This document shows, in pieces, positions 22,567 through 29,752 of a stretch of DNA of 32,564 nucleotides. Positions within the stretch are counted from its first letter, which is position 1, and each line of letters opens with the position of its first letter. Origin of the DNA: an uncultured Phycisphaerales bacterium (GTDB lineage Bacteria > Planctomycetota > Phycisphaerae > WQYP01). The DNA lies in assembly GCA_903868035.1 (NCBI GenBank), contig CAIPTQ010000301.1:1-32564 (forward strand). Reading direction: 5' to 3'. The translations under genes were made by a program, and so were the position numbers. The notes below the pieces were generated by a model, which was not told where the DNA came from, made no database searches, and saw nothing but the letters and a program-made list of their open reading frames with translations.

Positions 22567-24684
22567 GTGTCCGCCAATTATCAGGCCAATCTCACACCCG
22601 ATGCCCCCGGTACGCCCACGCGGCGCTGGCCCGGCCGCCTCGTCGCCACTTCTTCACTCGCCGGGCAACTGCTCTTCCTGGCCGCCGCCCTCTGGCTGGC
22701 CCTGGCGGTGCGCTACGATTTCGCCCTCCACACGCCCGACGGCACCCCCTGGCTGACCGCCCTCTTCCTGCCGCTGCTGCCGGCGGTCTTGGTGCTCAAA
22801 CTCGCCACCTGGCTGACGCTCGGTTTGCACCGTGGCGCCGGTGCCTGGCGCTACACCTCCCTGGGCGACGCCCTCCGCCTCCTCGCCGCCACCGGCAGCG
22901 CCCTGGCGCTTCTCCTTGCCGGTTATCACGCCTGGCGCCTCCTGGCCAACACCCCCCCCGCGCTCCCCCTCTCCCTGTTCATCCTCGATGCCCTCTTCTC
23001 CCTGTCCCTCGTCGGCGGCGCCCGCATCGCCGCCCGGCTGTTCTACGAGGAATCCCGCCCCGTCGCCCCCGGCGGCATCGTGCGCCTGCTGATCATCGGT
23101 GCCGGTGACGCCACCGCCGCCTGCCTCCGCGAAATCGCCCGCATGCCCGAACAGCGCTACCGCGTCGCGGGCCTGCTCGATGATGACCCCGCTAAGGCCC
23201 GCCAGCGCGTGCAGGGCGTGCCCGTGCTGGGGCCGATTTCCAGCCTCCCCCGGATTTGCCGCCAGCGCCAGATCGGCGAAATCCTCATCGCCCTCCCCTC
23301 GGCCAGCAATCTGGAGATGCAGCGCATCGTCTCGCTGTGCCGGGCCACCCAGATGGATGCCGACGTCCATGGCGGGGCCGGCACTGCCGGCGGCTCCTCG
23401 GCCCTGCGCTTCCGCACCGTCCCCAGCCTCCACGACATCCTGGCGGGCAAGGCCGCCGCCACCCAGATTCGCGAAGTCAGCGTCACCGACGTCCTCGGCC
23501 GCGATGCCGTCGATATGGACCTCGCCGCCGTCGGCGCCATGCTCCACGGCCAGGTGGTCCTCGTCAGCGGCGCCGGCGGCAGCATCGGCGGCGAACTCTG
23601 CCGCACCATCTGCCGCTTTGAACCCGCCCAACTCGTGCTGCTCGACAAGGCCGAAAACGCCATTTTCGAAATCGAACGCGAGCTGCGCAAAAGCTGGCCC
23701 GCCCTGCGGATCGTGCCGGCCATCGGCGACATCACCGACGCCGTCCGCGTCGATCAGGTCTTCGCCGACTACGCCCCCGCCATCGTCTTCCACGCCGCCG
23801 CCCACAAGCACGTCCCCCTCGCCGAATCCAACCCCGGCGAAGCCATCCGCAACAACGTCTTCGGCACCAAGACCCTCGCCGACGCCGCCGCCTCCGCCGG
23901 CGTCAAAAACTTCGTCATGATCTCCACCGACAAGGCCGTCAACCCCTCCAGCATCATGGGCGCCACCAAACGCTGTGCCGAAATCTACATCCAGGGCCTC
24001 GCCCGCAGGGAGTTTCGAGTTTCCAATTTCAAGTTTCAAGATACACGAGATACTCAAGACTCGAAACTCGAAACTCGAAACTCGAAACTCCCCACCAACT
24101 TCATCACCGTCCGCTTCGGCAACGTCCTGGGCTCCAACGGCAGCGTCGTCCCCATCTTCAAGCAGCAGATCGCCGCCGGCGGCCCCGTCACCGTCACCCA
24201 CCCCGAAATGCGCCGCTATTTCATGACCATTCCCGAAGCCGCCCAGCTCGTCCTCCAGGCCGGCGCCCTGGGCAACCGCGGCGAAATCTTCGTCCTGGAC
24301 ATGGGCAAACCCGTCCGCATCCTCGACCTCGCCCGCGACCTGATCATCCTCTCGGGTCTCCGCCCCGATGTGGACATCCCCATCGTCTTCACCGGCCTGC
24401 GCCCCGGCGAAAAACTCTACGAGGAACTCTCCATCCGCGGCGAACACATGGTCCCCACCCGCCACCCCAAAATCGCCGTCTGGAAACCCTCCCTTGGGCA
24501 AGCCGACCCCGCCGCCATCCAACGCATGATCGACGAACTCGAACCCCTCCAACACTCCACCAACCGCCAACGCACCCTCTCCACCCTCAAAGTCTTCGTC
24601 CCCGAAATGAAACCCTGGCAAGCGGATTCGCCGGCGCCAATGCCCGGTGAATCCTGCCCCACGCAAAATATGAATGGAAATTGA
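22567..24684 (+). CDS. FlaA1/CapD/WbpM-type UDP-sugar 4,6-dehydratase (polysaccharide biosynthesis)
   Basis: The 705-aa protein has the classic layout: four N-terminal membrane helices (about residues 25-165), a CoA-binding-like Rossmann region (VRLLIIGAGDATAACLREI, about 174-192, then YRVAGLLDDDP), and a C-terminal dehydratase with the NAD-binding motif GAGGSIGGEL (about 335-344) and STDKAVNPSSIMGATKR (about 455-471). In that block Met replaces the usual SDR tyrosine, as in WbpM/PglF. ITVRFGNVLGSNGSV and the RPGEKLYEEL segment follow. Such enzymes make UDP-4-keto-6-deoxy sugars for O-antigen, capsule or glycans. A 27-codon repeat insertion (24010-24090) splits the domain between ARR and NFITVRFGN. 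The GTG start is the only in-frame option and is conserved in the truncated copy; no clear Shine-Dalgarno precedes it. Confidence 0.92.
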   Translation: MSANYQANLTPDAPGTPTRRWPGRLVATSSLAGQLLFLAAALWLALAVRYDFALHTPDGTPWLTALFLPLLPAVLVLKLATWLTLGLHRGAGAWRYTSLGDALRLLAATGSALALLLAGYHAWRLLANTPPALPLSLFILDALFSLSLVGGARIAARLFYEESRPVAPGGIVRLLIIGAGDATAACLREIARMPEQRYRVAGLLDDDPAKARQRVQGVPVLGPISSLPRICRQRQIGEILIALPSASNLEMQRIVSLCRATQMDADVHGGAGTAGGSSALRFRTVPSLHDILAGKAAATQIREVSVTDVLGRDAVDMDLAAVGAMLHGQVVLVSGAGGSIGGELCRTICRFEPAQLVLLDKAENAIFEIERELRKSWPALRIVPAIGDITDAVRVDQVFADYAPAIVFHAAAHKHVPLAESNPGEAIRNNVFGTKTLADAAASAGVKNFVMISTDKAVNPSSIMGATKRCAEIYIQGLARREFRVSNFKFQDTRDTQDSKLETRNSKLPTNFITVRFGNVLGSNGSVVPIFKQQIAAGGPVTVTHPEMRRYFMTIPEAAQLVLQAGALGNRGEIFVLDMGKPVRILDLARDLIILSGLRPDVDIPIVFTGLRPGEKLYEELSIRGEHMVPTRHPKIAVWKPSLGQADPAAIQRMIDELEPLQHSTNRQRTLSTLKVFVPEMKPWQADSPAPMPGESCPTQNMNGN
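24010..24090. repeat. 81-bp inverted heptamer array inserted in frame in the dehydratase gene
   Basis: The left arm carries GAGTTTC twice (24010-24023), then variants CAATTTC, AAGTTTC and AAGATAC. The right arm carries AAGACTC and four exact copies of GAAACTC (24063-24090), the reverse complement of GAGTTTC. The whole could fold into a long imperfect hairpin. It is exactly 27 codons, with no stop, and encodes FRVSNFKFQDTRDTQDSKL-type sequence foreign to this enzyme family. The flanks (QGLARR and NFITVRFGNVLGS) are normally close together. Confidence 0.92.
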
Positions 24685-24693
24685 GCGGCTACG

Positions 24694-25278
24694 CTATTTC
24701 ACGCGTGCATACACCGTCCGCACCAGTTGTTCAAATTTCTCCCCCGCCTGGGTGTCTTCCTTTAGTTCCAATAACGGCTTGAGTTCGCGGCGAATCTGCT
24801 CCAAGTTCAACCTGCCATGCTGCCGCGCCAGGATGCCTTCCACATCCCCCCAGTCGCGATCGCGCGCCGCAAATACTTTGTGGACAATTAAATCTTCCGC
24901 CGAACAGGTTGTCAGCACGATGCTCTCACTGACTTGCCACATCGTCGCCCGCGACACGGAAGCTTCTTCAAACGGAAACGCGCCCAGGGCGACATCAAGA
25001 TCAACACCTCCCGCGTTACGCGCCAAGAGCACACGCCGTTCCAGCGCAAACTGCCGGGCATTCCGTAAACGTCCGACATATTTCAGTAAAAACGCATCGA
25101 CAAATTCCGCTTCGGCACCCAGTCCCGTGAACAATGTCAGATCTACATCCTGCGTAAACCGCGGCGAGCCCCACCGCTGCACCGCTATCCCCCCAATAAA
25201 ACAAAACCGCCAGCCCCGCCCACGGCAAAAGGCCTCCACCTCCGCCGCCGCCGTAAATATACCCGCCAGTTCATTCAT
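24694..25278 (-). CDS. nucleotidyltransferase-fold protein (AbiEii-like)
   Basis: The 194-aa protein has the minimal nucleotidyltransferase core: WRFCFIGGIAVQRWG (residues 23-37), then the metal-binding pair D44 and D46 in RFTQDVDLTL, and a third acidic strand in GGVDLDVALG. DLIVHKVFAARDRDWGDVEGIL is the helix typical of AbiEii/AbiGii-type and DUF6036-like NTases. These often act as toxins or tRNA-modifying enzymes paired with a small partner. The start at 25278 is preferred because it overlaps the upstream gene by ATGA; longer readings would run into that gene. It ends 9 bp from the convergent dehydratase gene. Toxin function is inferred from the pairing. Confidence 0.8.
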   Translation of the reverse strand: MNELAGIFTAAAEVEAFCRGRGWRFCFIGGIAVQRWGSPRFTQDVDLTLFTGLGAEAEFVDAFLLKYVGRLRNARQFALERRVLLARNAGGVDLDVALGAFPFEEASVSRATMWQVSESIVLTTCSAEDLIVHKVFAARDRDWGDVEGILARQHGRLNLEQIRRELKPLLELKEDTQAGEKFEQLVRTVYARVK

Positions 25279-25499
25279 GCTTGCTTCCGCATAAAGCGCT
25301 GAAATAATGCCTGCTGCTCCACCAACCCCGACCAATCCCGCCGCTCCCGCCAAGGCGCCTCACATGTGTTGAGCAACTGAATCTGCCGCCACGCCTCGTC
25401 ATCGCTCATGCCGGCAAGTTCCCGCGCCTTGATCCGCTCAAGCATTTCCGCGGTTTCCAAATGCCGCGCCAGCCATTCTTTGTTATAGACAGCCTTCAT
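25275..25499 (-). CDS. small partner of the nucleotidyltransferase (putative antitoxin)
   Basis: A 74-aa protein, MKAVYNKEWLARHLETAEMLERIKARELAGMSDDEAWRQ and onward in outline, predicted to be all-helical, with alternating charged faces. No named family is recognised. Its TGA overlaps the ATG of the nucleotidyltransferase gene (ATGA, 25275-25278), so the two are translationally coupled. The size and the order (small gene first) fit an antitoxin or a substrate-binding helper. A start at 25514 (MYNGIMKAV) is also possible, but 25499 is the simpler choice. Confidence 0.7.
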   Translation of the reverse strand: MKAVYNKEWLARHLETAEMLERIKARELAGMSDDEAWRQIQLLNTCEAPWRERRDWSGLVEQQALFQRFMRKQA

Positions 25500-25530
25500 A
25501 ATCCCATTATACATTTGGGCGCCGGGTAAA

Positions 25531-26874
25531 TCATGATTTGGCCGCCGTAAACCCTTCCTTCGCCGCATCCACCGTCTGGTCAATGTCCCCCTCCGTATGC
25601 GCCGTCGAGACAAACCACGCCTCAAACTGGCTCGGCGGCAGCATGATCCCCCGGTCCAGCATCGCGCGGAAAAACCGCGCATACGCCTGCGTATCGCACA
25701 ACAGCACATCCGCATAATTCCTCAGCGCCTGCCCCCCGCCCCCCGCGGCCGCCTGACCCGGCGACAGGAAAAACGGCGTCAGCATCGACCCCACCCGCTG
25801 CACAACCACCGCCGCCTTCACCCCCGCCGCCGCCTCGCGCAAACCGTTCTCCAACCGCCCCGCCAGCGACTCCAACTGCGTATACGCCGTGCCGTCCTCC
25901 AATATGTCCAGCGTCGCCATCCCCGCCGCCATCGCCAGCGGATTGCCCGACAGCGTCCCCGCCTGATAGATCGGCCCCGCCGGGGATACCTGGTTCATCA
26001 GCTCCGCCCGCCCGCCATACGCCCCCACCGGCAGCCCCCCGCCAATGATCTTCCCCAGGCACGTGATATCCGGCTTGACGCCATACAGCCCCTGCGCCCC
26101 CCCATATCCCACCCGGAACCCCGTCATCACTTCATCAAAAATCAGCAGCGCCCCATGCTTGTCGCACAACGCCCGCAATCCCTCCAGATACCCCGCCACC
26201 GGCGGCACCACCCCGATGTTCCCGCAAATCGGCTCCACAATGAACGCCGCAATCTTCTCCCCCAGTTTCTCAAACAGCCCCGCCGCCGCCGCCAGGTCGT
26301 TATACGGCAAAAGAACCGTGTTCTGCGTCACCGCTTCGGGTATCCCCGGGCTCGACGGATTCCCGTGCGTCGTCGCCCCCGACCCCGCCTGCACCAGCAT
26401 CGCATCCACATGCCCGTGATAGCAGCCCGCACATTTCACGATCACATCCCGCTTCGTCGCCCCCCGCGCCAACCGCAGCACCGACATCACCGCTTCCGTG
26501 CCCGAGTTCACAAACCGCACCAGCGGCACCCCCGGCATCGCCGCGGCTATCGCCCCCGCCAACTTGCTCTCCGCCTCCGTGCAACAACCATACGTCGAGC
26601 CTTTGTCGATCTGCTTGACCACCGCCGCCCGTACCGGCTGGGCACAGTGCCCGGCAATCAGCGGCCCATAAGACAACACGTAATCCAGATACGAGTTGTT
26701 GTCCACATCCACCAGCCGCGCCCCCTTGGCCTCCTTGATGAACACCGGACTGATCCCCACCGCCTTAAACGACCGCACCGGCGACGAAACCCCCCCGGGC
26801 ATCAGCTTGAGCGCCTCGGCAAACAGCTTTTCCGACTTCGCATACCGGGACTTGGGCTTGGTGGACTTGGCCAT
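25531..26874 (-). CDS. hemL: glutamate-1-semialdehyde 2,1-aminomutase
   Basis: The 447-aa PLP enzyme makes 5-aminolevulinate from glutamate-1-semialdehyde in the C5 haem/tetrapyrrole pathway. It shows LMPGGVSSPVRSF near the N-terminus (24-36), FVNSGTEAVMSVLRLAR (121-137), KCAGCYHGHVDAMLVQAGSG (147-166), LLIFDEVMTGFRV (243-255) with the PLP-contacting Asp, and the catalytic lysine K275 in TCLGKIIGGGLPVGAYGG. It is a little longer than the usual 425-430 aa. It is transcribed alone, between the NTase pair and the paralogous exported proteins; the ribosome-binding site is weak. The organism therefore probably makes tetrapyrroles by the bacterial/plant C5 route. Confidence 0.96.
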   Translation of the reverse strand: MAKSTKPKSRYAKSEKLFAEALKLMPGGVSSPVRSFKAVGISPVFIKEAKGARLVDVDNNSYLDYVLSYGPLIAGHCAQPVRAAVVKQIDKGSTYGCCTEAESKLAGAIAAAMPGVPLVRFVNSGTEAVMSVLRLARGATKRDVIVKCAGCYHGHVDAMLVQAGSGATTHGNPSSPGIPEAVTQNTVLLPYNDLAAAAGLFEKLGEKIAAFIVEPICGNIGVVPPVAGYLEGLRALCDKHGALLIFDEVMTGFRVGYGGAQGLYGVKPDITCLGKIIGGGLPVGAYGGRAELMNQVSPAGPIYQAGTLSGNPLAMAAGMATLDILEDGTAYTQLESLAGRLENGLREAAAGVKAAVVVQRVGSMLTPFFLSPGQAAAGGGGQALRNYADVLLCDTQAYARFFRAMLDRGIMLPPSQFEAWFVSTAHTEGDIDQTVDAAKEGFTAAKS

Positions 26875-26950
26875 AACCCACTAGCATAAACGAAACCGGG
26901 CCGCCGGGCGACAAGCGGCCGAGGGGGGGGGACTCAACAGGCGGCCAACG

Positions 26951-26987
26951 GAACCCGTAGCGTAAGCGAGGGTGGAGCTACGGGTTC
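26951..26987. repeat. inverted repeat with 11-bp arms downstream of the 26989 gene
   Basis: GAACCCGTAGC (26951-26961) and its perfect reverse complement GCTACGGGTTC (26977-26987) enclose a 15-nt loop GTAAGCGAGGGTGGA. It ends 1 bp from the stop codon of the - strand gene at 26989. It could act as a terminator hairpin for that gene but lacks a T-run. The sequence CCCGTAGCGTAAGCGAGGG resembles short repeats widespread in planctomycete genomes (from memory, not checked). Confidence 0.85.
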
Positions 26988-26988
26988 T

Positions 26989-28200
26989 TCACGGCAAAGG
27001 CACATCCTTCAGCTCAAACGGAAACGTCAGCTCCCGCGTCCGGTCGGAACTCCGGAACACCAGCCGATACGGCGCCACATAGTTCACCAGCGAAACACTC
27101 GTCGTCTGGGTGGACTGCACCGTCATGCTGTTGGACTTGCCATTGGCATCAACCAGGGTGAATGCAATGGGTTGTCCTTGCGGCTGGGGCGCATCCTCCG
27201 CAATTTGTATGTACAGTCGATTAGCCTGCACTTCGCACCGCACCAGCCGCAAACTCCGGTCCCCCAGCGTAATGCTCTGCCCCGCCTTCTGCGTGGCGTC
27301 CTCCACCGTCACCGTGGTCTCCGAAAGCTGCGCGACAAAGCGCACCTGGCACTGGAACGTGGCCTTCTTGGCGCGCGGTTCCAGGGCCGTGAAAGAGATG
27401 GAACTCTGCCAATAGTTCGTCGGGGCATCCGAGGGACTGTTGCCCATCGTGGGTATCGCCAGATTGCGCCCCGTTTCATCCACCGCCCCGGTCACCGTCA
27501 CCGGGTAGTAGCGCGTCACCTTGATGCGCGGATCCACCGCCGTGCCCAGCGTCAGGCTGTAGCGGGCGTTGCCTTGAACCCCCGCGTTGAGCAGCCCCGT
27601 ACCGGACTTGCTGAAGGTGATGTTGCTGGCGTACAGCATCGCCGGCCCGTTGGTTTGAAAACGGAAAATGCCGCCGCTCTGCGGATTTAACACCAGGCCC
27701 TCCATACCGTTGCCGATGTTGTCCGTCTGGACCATACCCATGGGTGCCTGCGCTTCCAGCGCCTTGATGACTTCCCAGAACGGCACGTTTTTCACATCGA
27801 GGTTGTACGCGACGTTCGGATTGCTGTTGGGGGTCTCAAGCTGGATATGGCAGGTTTTCCCGAGCGCTTTCCGCAACTCTTCCACCACCATGTCCGGCGA
27901 CGCGTTCGCCACGCGCAGCGAGATCGGCGGCGGATTGTTCAAAAATGCGTCGTTCATCACCGGCTCGGGCTTCACCGGCTCGGGTGCCGCCGGCAACACC
28001 GTCACCCGCGCCCCCGCCCCCGGCACCGCAATCTCCGGCGGCTTGCTCTCCCCGACCGCCGCCCCCGGCACCGCCTCCTGCGTGGACGCCGGCCGCGCCG
28101 GCGGCGGCACAAACGCCCCCGAACGCCAGAACTCATACCAGATCAGCCCCAGCACCACCGCCACGGGCACATAACCCCAGTTCCATCGGTTCAATTTCAT
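26989..28200 (-). CDS. membrane-anchored paralogue A of an exported planctomycete-type protein
   Basis: The 403-aa protein has one N-terminal membrane anchor (YVPVAVVLGLIWYEF, 10-24) followed by a Pro/Ala-rich linker and then a domain shared with its upstream neighbour: PPISLRVANAS (about 91-101), YNLDVKNVPFWEVIKALEAQ, DPRIKVTRYYPVTVTGAVDETGRNLA, QSITLGDRSLRLVRCEV and the C-terminal FELKDVPLP. The PPISL...PFWEVIKAL part resembles the small N-terminal domain of secretin/TonB-type proteins, which suggests envelope assembly. The start at 28200 is chosen because GGAG lies 8 nt upstream and it begins the membrane helix. It is 54 bp downstream of paralogue B, so co-transcribed. The family has no name I can give. 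Confidence 0.8.
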   Translation of the reverse strand: MKLNRWNWGYVPVAVVLGLIWYEFWRSGAFVPPPARPASTQEAVPGAAVGESKPPEIAVPGAGARVTVLPAAPEPVKPEPVMNDAFLNNPPPISLRVANASPDMVVEELRKALGKTCHIQLETPNSNPNVAYNLDVKNVPFWEVIKALEAQAPMGMVQTDNIGNGMEGLVLNPQSGGIFRFQTNGPAMLYASNITFSKSGTGLLNAGVQGNARYSLTLGTAVDPRIKVTRYYPVTVTGAVDETGRNLAIPTMGNSPSDAPTNYWQSSISFTALEPRAKKATFQCQVRFVAQLSETTVTVEDATQKAGQSITLGDRSLRLVRCEVQANRLYIQIAEDAPQPQGQPIAFTLVDANGKSNSMTVQSTQTTSVSLVNYVAPYRLVFRSSDRTRELTFPFELKDVPLP

Positions 28201-28254
28201 TCCCTTCACTCCGAATAATCGCGGACGCCTGGCCCGCACCTGATTCACGGCCCG

Positions 28255-29643
28255 TCACGGAAACGGTATGTCCTTAAGCTCAAAATGTACCGGTATGTCC
28301 ACGGTCTTGTCGGGTGCGCGGATTTCCAATTTGTACGGCCCCGTCGACGCGCCCGCCGCCACGTTCATGCTCATCGAGCCCGCGCCCGCCACCGCGCCCG
28401 TCCACACCGCTTTGCCCGCGCTGTCATACAGGTTATACGTGACCCGGGTCGCCGGCACGCCCGGCTGGGCCGCCACGGTGGTGCTGCTGATCTGCATGCT
28501 AATGGCCCCCCCGGCCGGGGCGCTGAACGCCGCCACGCGGAAGCTCCGGTTGCCCAGTGTCACCGGCTTGTTCAAATTGCCCTGTACATCCTCGATGGCG
28601 CCCGTGATTTCCCCCGCCTGCGCCACGATCCGCGTCTCGCACGTCAGCGCTATCGACTTGCCAAGATTATCCGGCGGCAAGAGCATGATCGATTGGGTGA
28701 ACGGCGTCGAAACGCTCATATACGATGTCGTACCCCCCCCCGGACGCGCCAAATTGTGGCCCGCATCATCCGTGGCGCTCACCACGGTGAACCCCTGATA
28801 ACGCACCACCGTGATCCGTGGATCGACGCACATGGTCATCTGCACATTCAGCGACGCTTGCACAGGCCCCTCCCCGTTGGGCGTCTGCAAGGAGATGCTC
28901 CGCTGCAAATTGATCGAGCTGACATACGCGATCGCCGGGCCGTCGATGGCATAACGCCGCTGGCCCGTGCCGCCGGGCATCAGGCGTATGTTGCCCGTTC
29001 CCGCCGCGCCCGCCATGCTGGTCATGTTAATCGTCTGCTGCTGGCACAGGGCGACAAACACCTCCCAGAACGGCTTCTTCCTCACGTCCAGCGTATATCC
29101 CATCGCGGCGCTCGCGCCGGTGGTCTGGAACTTGGTCGTGTTCAGCGCCTCATTCAGCGCCGCGGCCAACTGCGGCAGCGTCGCGTTGCTCACGCTCAGC
29201 GATATCGGCGGCAGGTTCGTGATGTCCAGCACCGCCTGTTTGGCCATCAGCTTGTCATACCGGTCCTGCAACAGCGTCTTGAGCTCCGCGTCCGCCGTCG
29301 CCTCCGCCATCCGCTTGAGCATCTCCGGCTGCTGCCAATACCCCGCGATCGCCGCCAACTGCTTCTGCGCCGCCCCCTTCTGCGCCGCGTCCGTCGAATT
29401 CAGCCGCTTCAGCAAATCCTGCGAAAATGCATCCCCCGGCACCGCCGGCGCACTCGCCGCCGCCGCGGTTGCCGCCGCCGGCCTCGTCGCCGGAACCGCC
29501 GCCGGAACCTGTGCCGGCACCGGTGTAAACGGCGTCACCACCCGCCTCGTCGCCGGCCCCGTCGCCGGAACCACCGCCGGCGCCCCAGCCATCGCCACGC
29601 CGGCCCACGCCAGAACCGCCGCCACAGAATAAACCATACGCAT
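28255..29643 (-). CDS. exported paralogue B of the same family
   Basis: The 462-aa product has a cleavable signal (residues 1-19, ending VAMA), a Pro/Ala/Thr low-complexity stretch to about 70, a helical segment (about 72-135, a repeat of small helices), and then the domain it shares with paralogue A: PPISLSVSNATL (about 145-156), YTLDVRKKPFWEVFVALCQQ, DPRITVVRYQGFTVVSATDDAGHNLA, KPVTLGNRSFRVAAFSA and the terminal FELKDIPFP. The start at 29643 follows GGGAG by 6 nt; longer readings lack a ribosome-binding site. A TATACT -10-like sequence lies on the - strand at 29674-29679 without a good -35. It is probably periplasmic and encoded in an operon with A. Confidence 0.82.
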   Translation of the reverse strand: MRMVYSVAAVLAWAGVAMAGAPAVVPATGPATRRVVTPFTPVPAQVPAAVPATRPAAATAAAASAPAVPGDAFSQDLLKRLNSTDAAQKGAAQKQLAAIAGYWQQPEMLKRMAEATADAELKTLLQDRYDKLMAKQAVLDITNLPPISLSVSNATLPQLAAALNEALNTTKFQTTGASAAMGYTLDVRKKPFWEVFVALCQQQTINMTSMAGAAGTGNIRLMPGGTGQRRYAIDGPAIAYVSSINLQRSISLQTPNGEGPVQASLNVQMTMCVDPRITVVRYQGFTVVSATDDAGHNLARPGGGTTSYMSVSTPFTQSIMLLPPDNLGKSIALTCETRIVAQAGEITGAIEDVQGNLNKPVTLGNRSFRVAAFSAPAGGAISMQISSTTVAAQPGVPATRVTYNLYDSAGKAVWTGAVAGAGSMSMNVAAGASTGPYKLEIRAPDKTVDIPVHFELKDIPFP

Positions 29644-29752
29644 AGGTATCTCCCACAAAGTAATGGGATTCATAGTATAACGTTGCCGCCGGGAGGAATA
29701 CACTTGCACACGAATTTCTGCGTTAAAAAGCATGCCTGTGGATCCCTTTGCA

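Noticed and set aside
22654..24666. 670-codon open frame on the - strand opposite the dehydratase gene
   Set aside because: It is a Gly/Asp/Glu/Ala-rich shadow frame caused by high GC at third positions; the + strand frame has clear family motifs.
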